Source: Candidatus Altimarinota bacterium
GTDB lineage: Bacteria > Patescibacteriota > Gracilibacteria > UBA4473
Reading direction: 5' to 3'
DNA: 5,532 bases
Assembly: GCA_018401175.1 (NCBI GenBank)
Contig: JAGYLK010000171.1
Coordinates: 1-5,532 of the forward strand
Positions 5,308 through 5,532 of the stretch are shown piece by piece. The first letter of the stretch is position 1; every line of letters begins with the position of its first letter. The notes beneath the pieces were generated by a model. It was not told the origin of the DNA and did not search any database. It worked only from the letters and a program-made list of their open reading frames with translations. The position numbers and the translations under genes were made by a program.

Positions 5308-5532
5308 CCAAAAAAACTCTTTTAATTTTTCTGTAACCAAAAAGAGAATATCTTTTTCGTCATAAGATATAAGTAAGTATTTAATTAATAGAAATAGTAT
5401 ATATTAGATATAACTTGTTGCTTATGAAGAATAAGTGAAAAAAAGGTTTTTTTAGAAGATATTGTAAAAGAAAAACAAGAGAAGAAGGGATTTATTTATA
5501 CATTTTTTATTCTTCTTATTTTTAATTCTCAT
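5308..5532. other. Very AT-rich intergenic region with no supportable gene
   Basis: A hand count over 5281-5532 gives 49 G or C in 252 bases (about 19%), far below the neighbouring coding DNA. Stops are frequent in all frames, and there is no tRNA-like or rRNA-like sequence and no trace of an rpoB C-terminus. It contains a TTAATTAA palindrome (5380-5387), two copies of AGATATAA (5365-5372 and 5406-5413) and an interrupted inverted repeat CATAAG/CTTATG (5361-5366 and 5420-5425), all weak in DNA this AT-rich. It may be a promoter-bearing spacer or eroded sequence. Confidence 0.6.
5310..5346 (-). terminator. Weak AT-rich terminator-like hairpin upstream of the rpoC promoter
   Basis: On the minus strand CTCTTTT (5340-5346) can pair with AAAAGAG (5317-5323) around a 16-nt loop, followed at once by T7 (5310-5316). 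Order and U-tract are right for an intrinsic terminator that would insulate the rpoC promoter from transcription further right. The stem has only two G-C pairs and a large loop, so it is weak and could be a product of base composition. Confidence 0.25.

Noticed and set aside
5322..5363. 13-codon minus-strand frame MTKKIFSFWLQKN as a possible leader peptide
   Set aside because: No ribosome binding site, it lies upstream of the predicted rpoC promoter, and it is within chance expectation.
5415..5445. Plus-strand promoter with TTGTTG as -35
   Set aside because: No acceptable -10 box at 16-18 bp, and no plus-strand gene follows within the window.
5452..5532. Minus-strand frame open at the right edge: 26 codons beginning ATG at 5530-5532, Lys/Asn-rich then Leu/Phe-rich
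   Set aside because: The composition is what 80% AT DNA gives by chance. It could be the tail of a gene beyond the window but does not resemble an RpoB C-terminus.

Overview
The window holds a bacterial information-processing cluster on the minus strand, read from high to low coordinates: rpoC (RNA polymerase beta' subunit), rpsL (ribosomal protein uS12) and rpsG (ribosomal protein uS7). All three are complete and are recognised with high confidence from family motifs in their translations. A fourth gene on the plus strand enters from the left edge as a 46-residue C-terminal piece. It converges on rpsG, and a strong hairpin flanked by A8 and T8 separates the two and can stop transcription from both sides.

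Layout from left to right. 2-142: end of an unrecognised plus-strand gene. 141-170: bidirectional terminator. 171-198: short degenerate heptad repeat. 199-777: rpsG. 778-856: unusually structured rpsL-rpsG spacer with two hairpins. 857-1270: rpsL. 1271-1295: 25-nt spacer. 1296-5129: rpoC. 5130-5240: about 110 nt of rpoC leader with alternative hairpins. 5245-5272: sigma70-type promoter with an A-tract upstream. 5310-5532: very AT-rich DNA with no supportable gene.

The three genes look like one transcription unit driven by the promoter upstream of rpoC and ended by the shared terminator. The order rpoC-rpsL-rpsG is the core of the widespread rpoB-rpoC-rpsL-rpsG-fusA arrangement, but both flanks are missing. 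No rpoB lies in the roughly 400 bp upstream of rpoC, and no fusA follows rpsG. The products are the catalytic half of the RNA polymerase core and two 30S proteins: one at the decoding centre (uS12) and one in the head near the E site and mRNA exit (uS7).

Organism: certainly bacterial. TAA, TAG and TGA each end one of the three genes and no in-frame TGA occurs inside them, so UGA is a stop (genetic code 11, not the UGA=Gly code of Gracilibacteria/Absconditabacteria). None of the three genes has a Shine-Dalgarno sequence at normal spacing. The long uS12, the extra coiled-coil block in beta', the separation from rpoB and the SD-poor leaders together suggest a deep-branching lineage such as Patescibacteria/CPR. 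That placement is an inference, not proven here.

I see no defence system, mobile element, CRISPR array or tRNA. The points most worth checking are the rpoC/rpoB separation, the uS12 Pro-to-Val change beside the decoding-centre loop, the structured rpsL-rpsG spacer (a candidate uS7 autoregulatory site), the rpoC leader and the charged uS7 tail.
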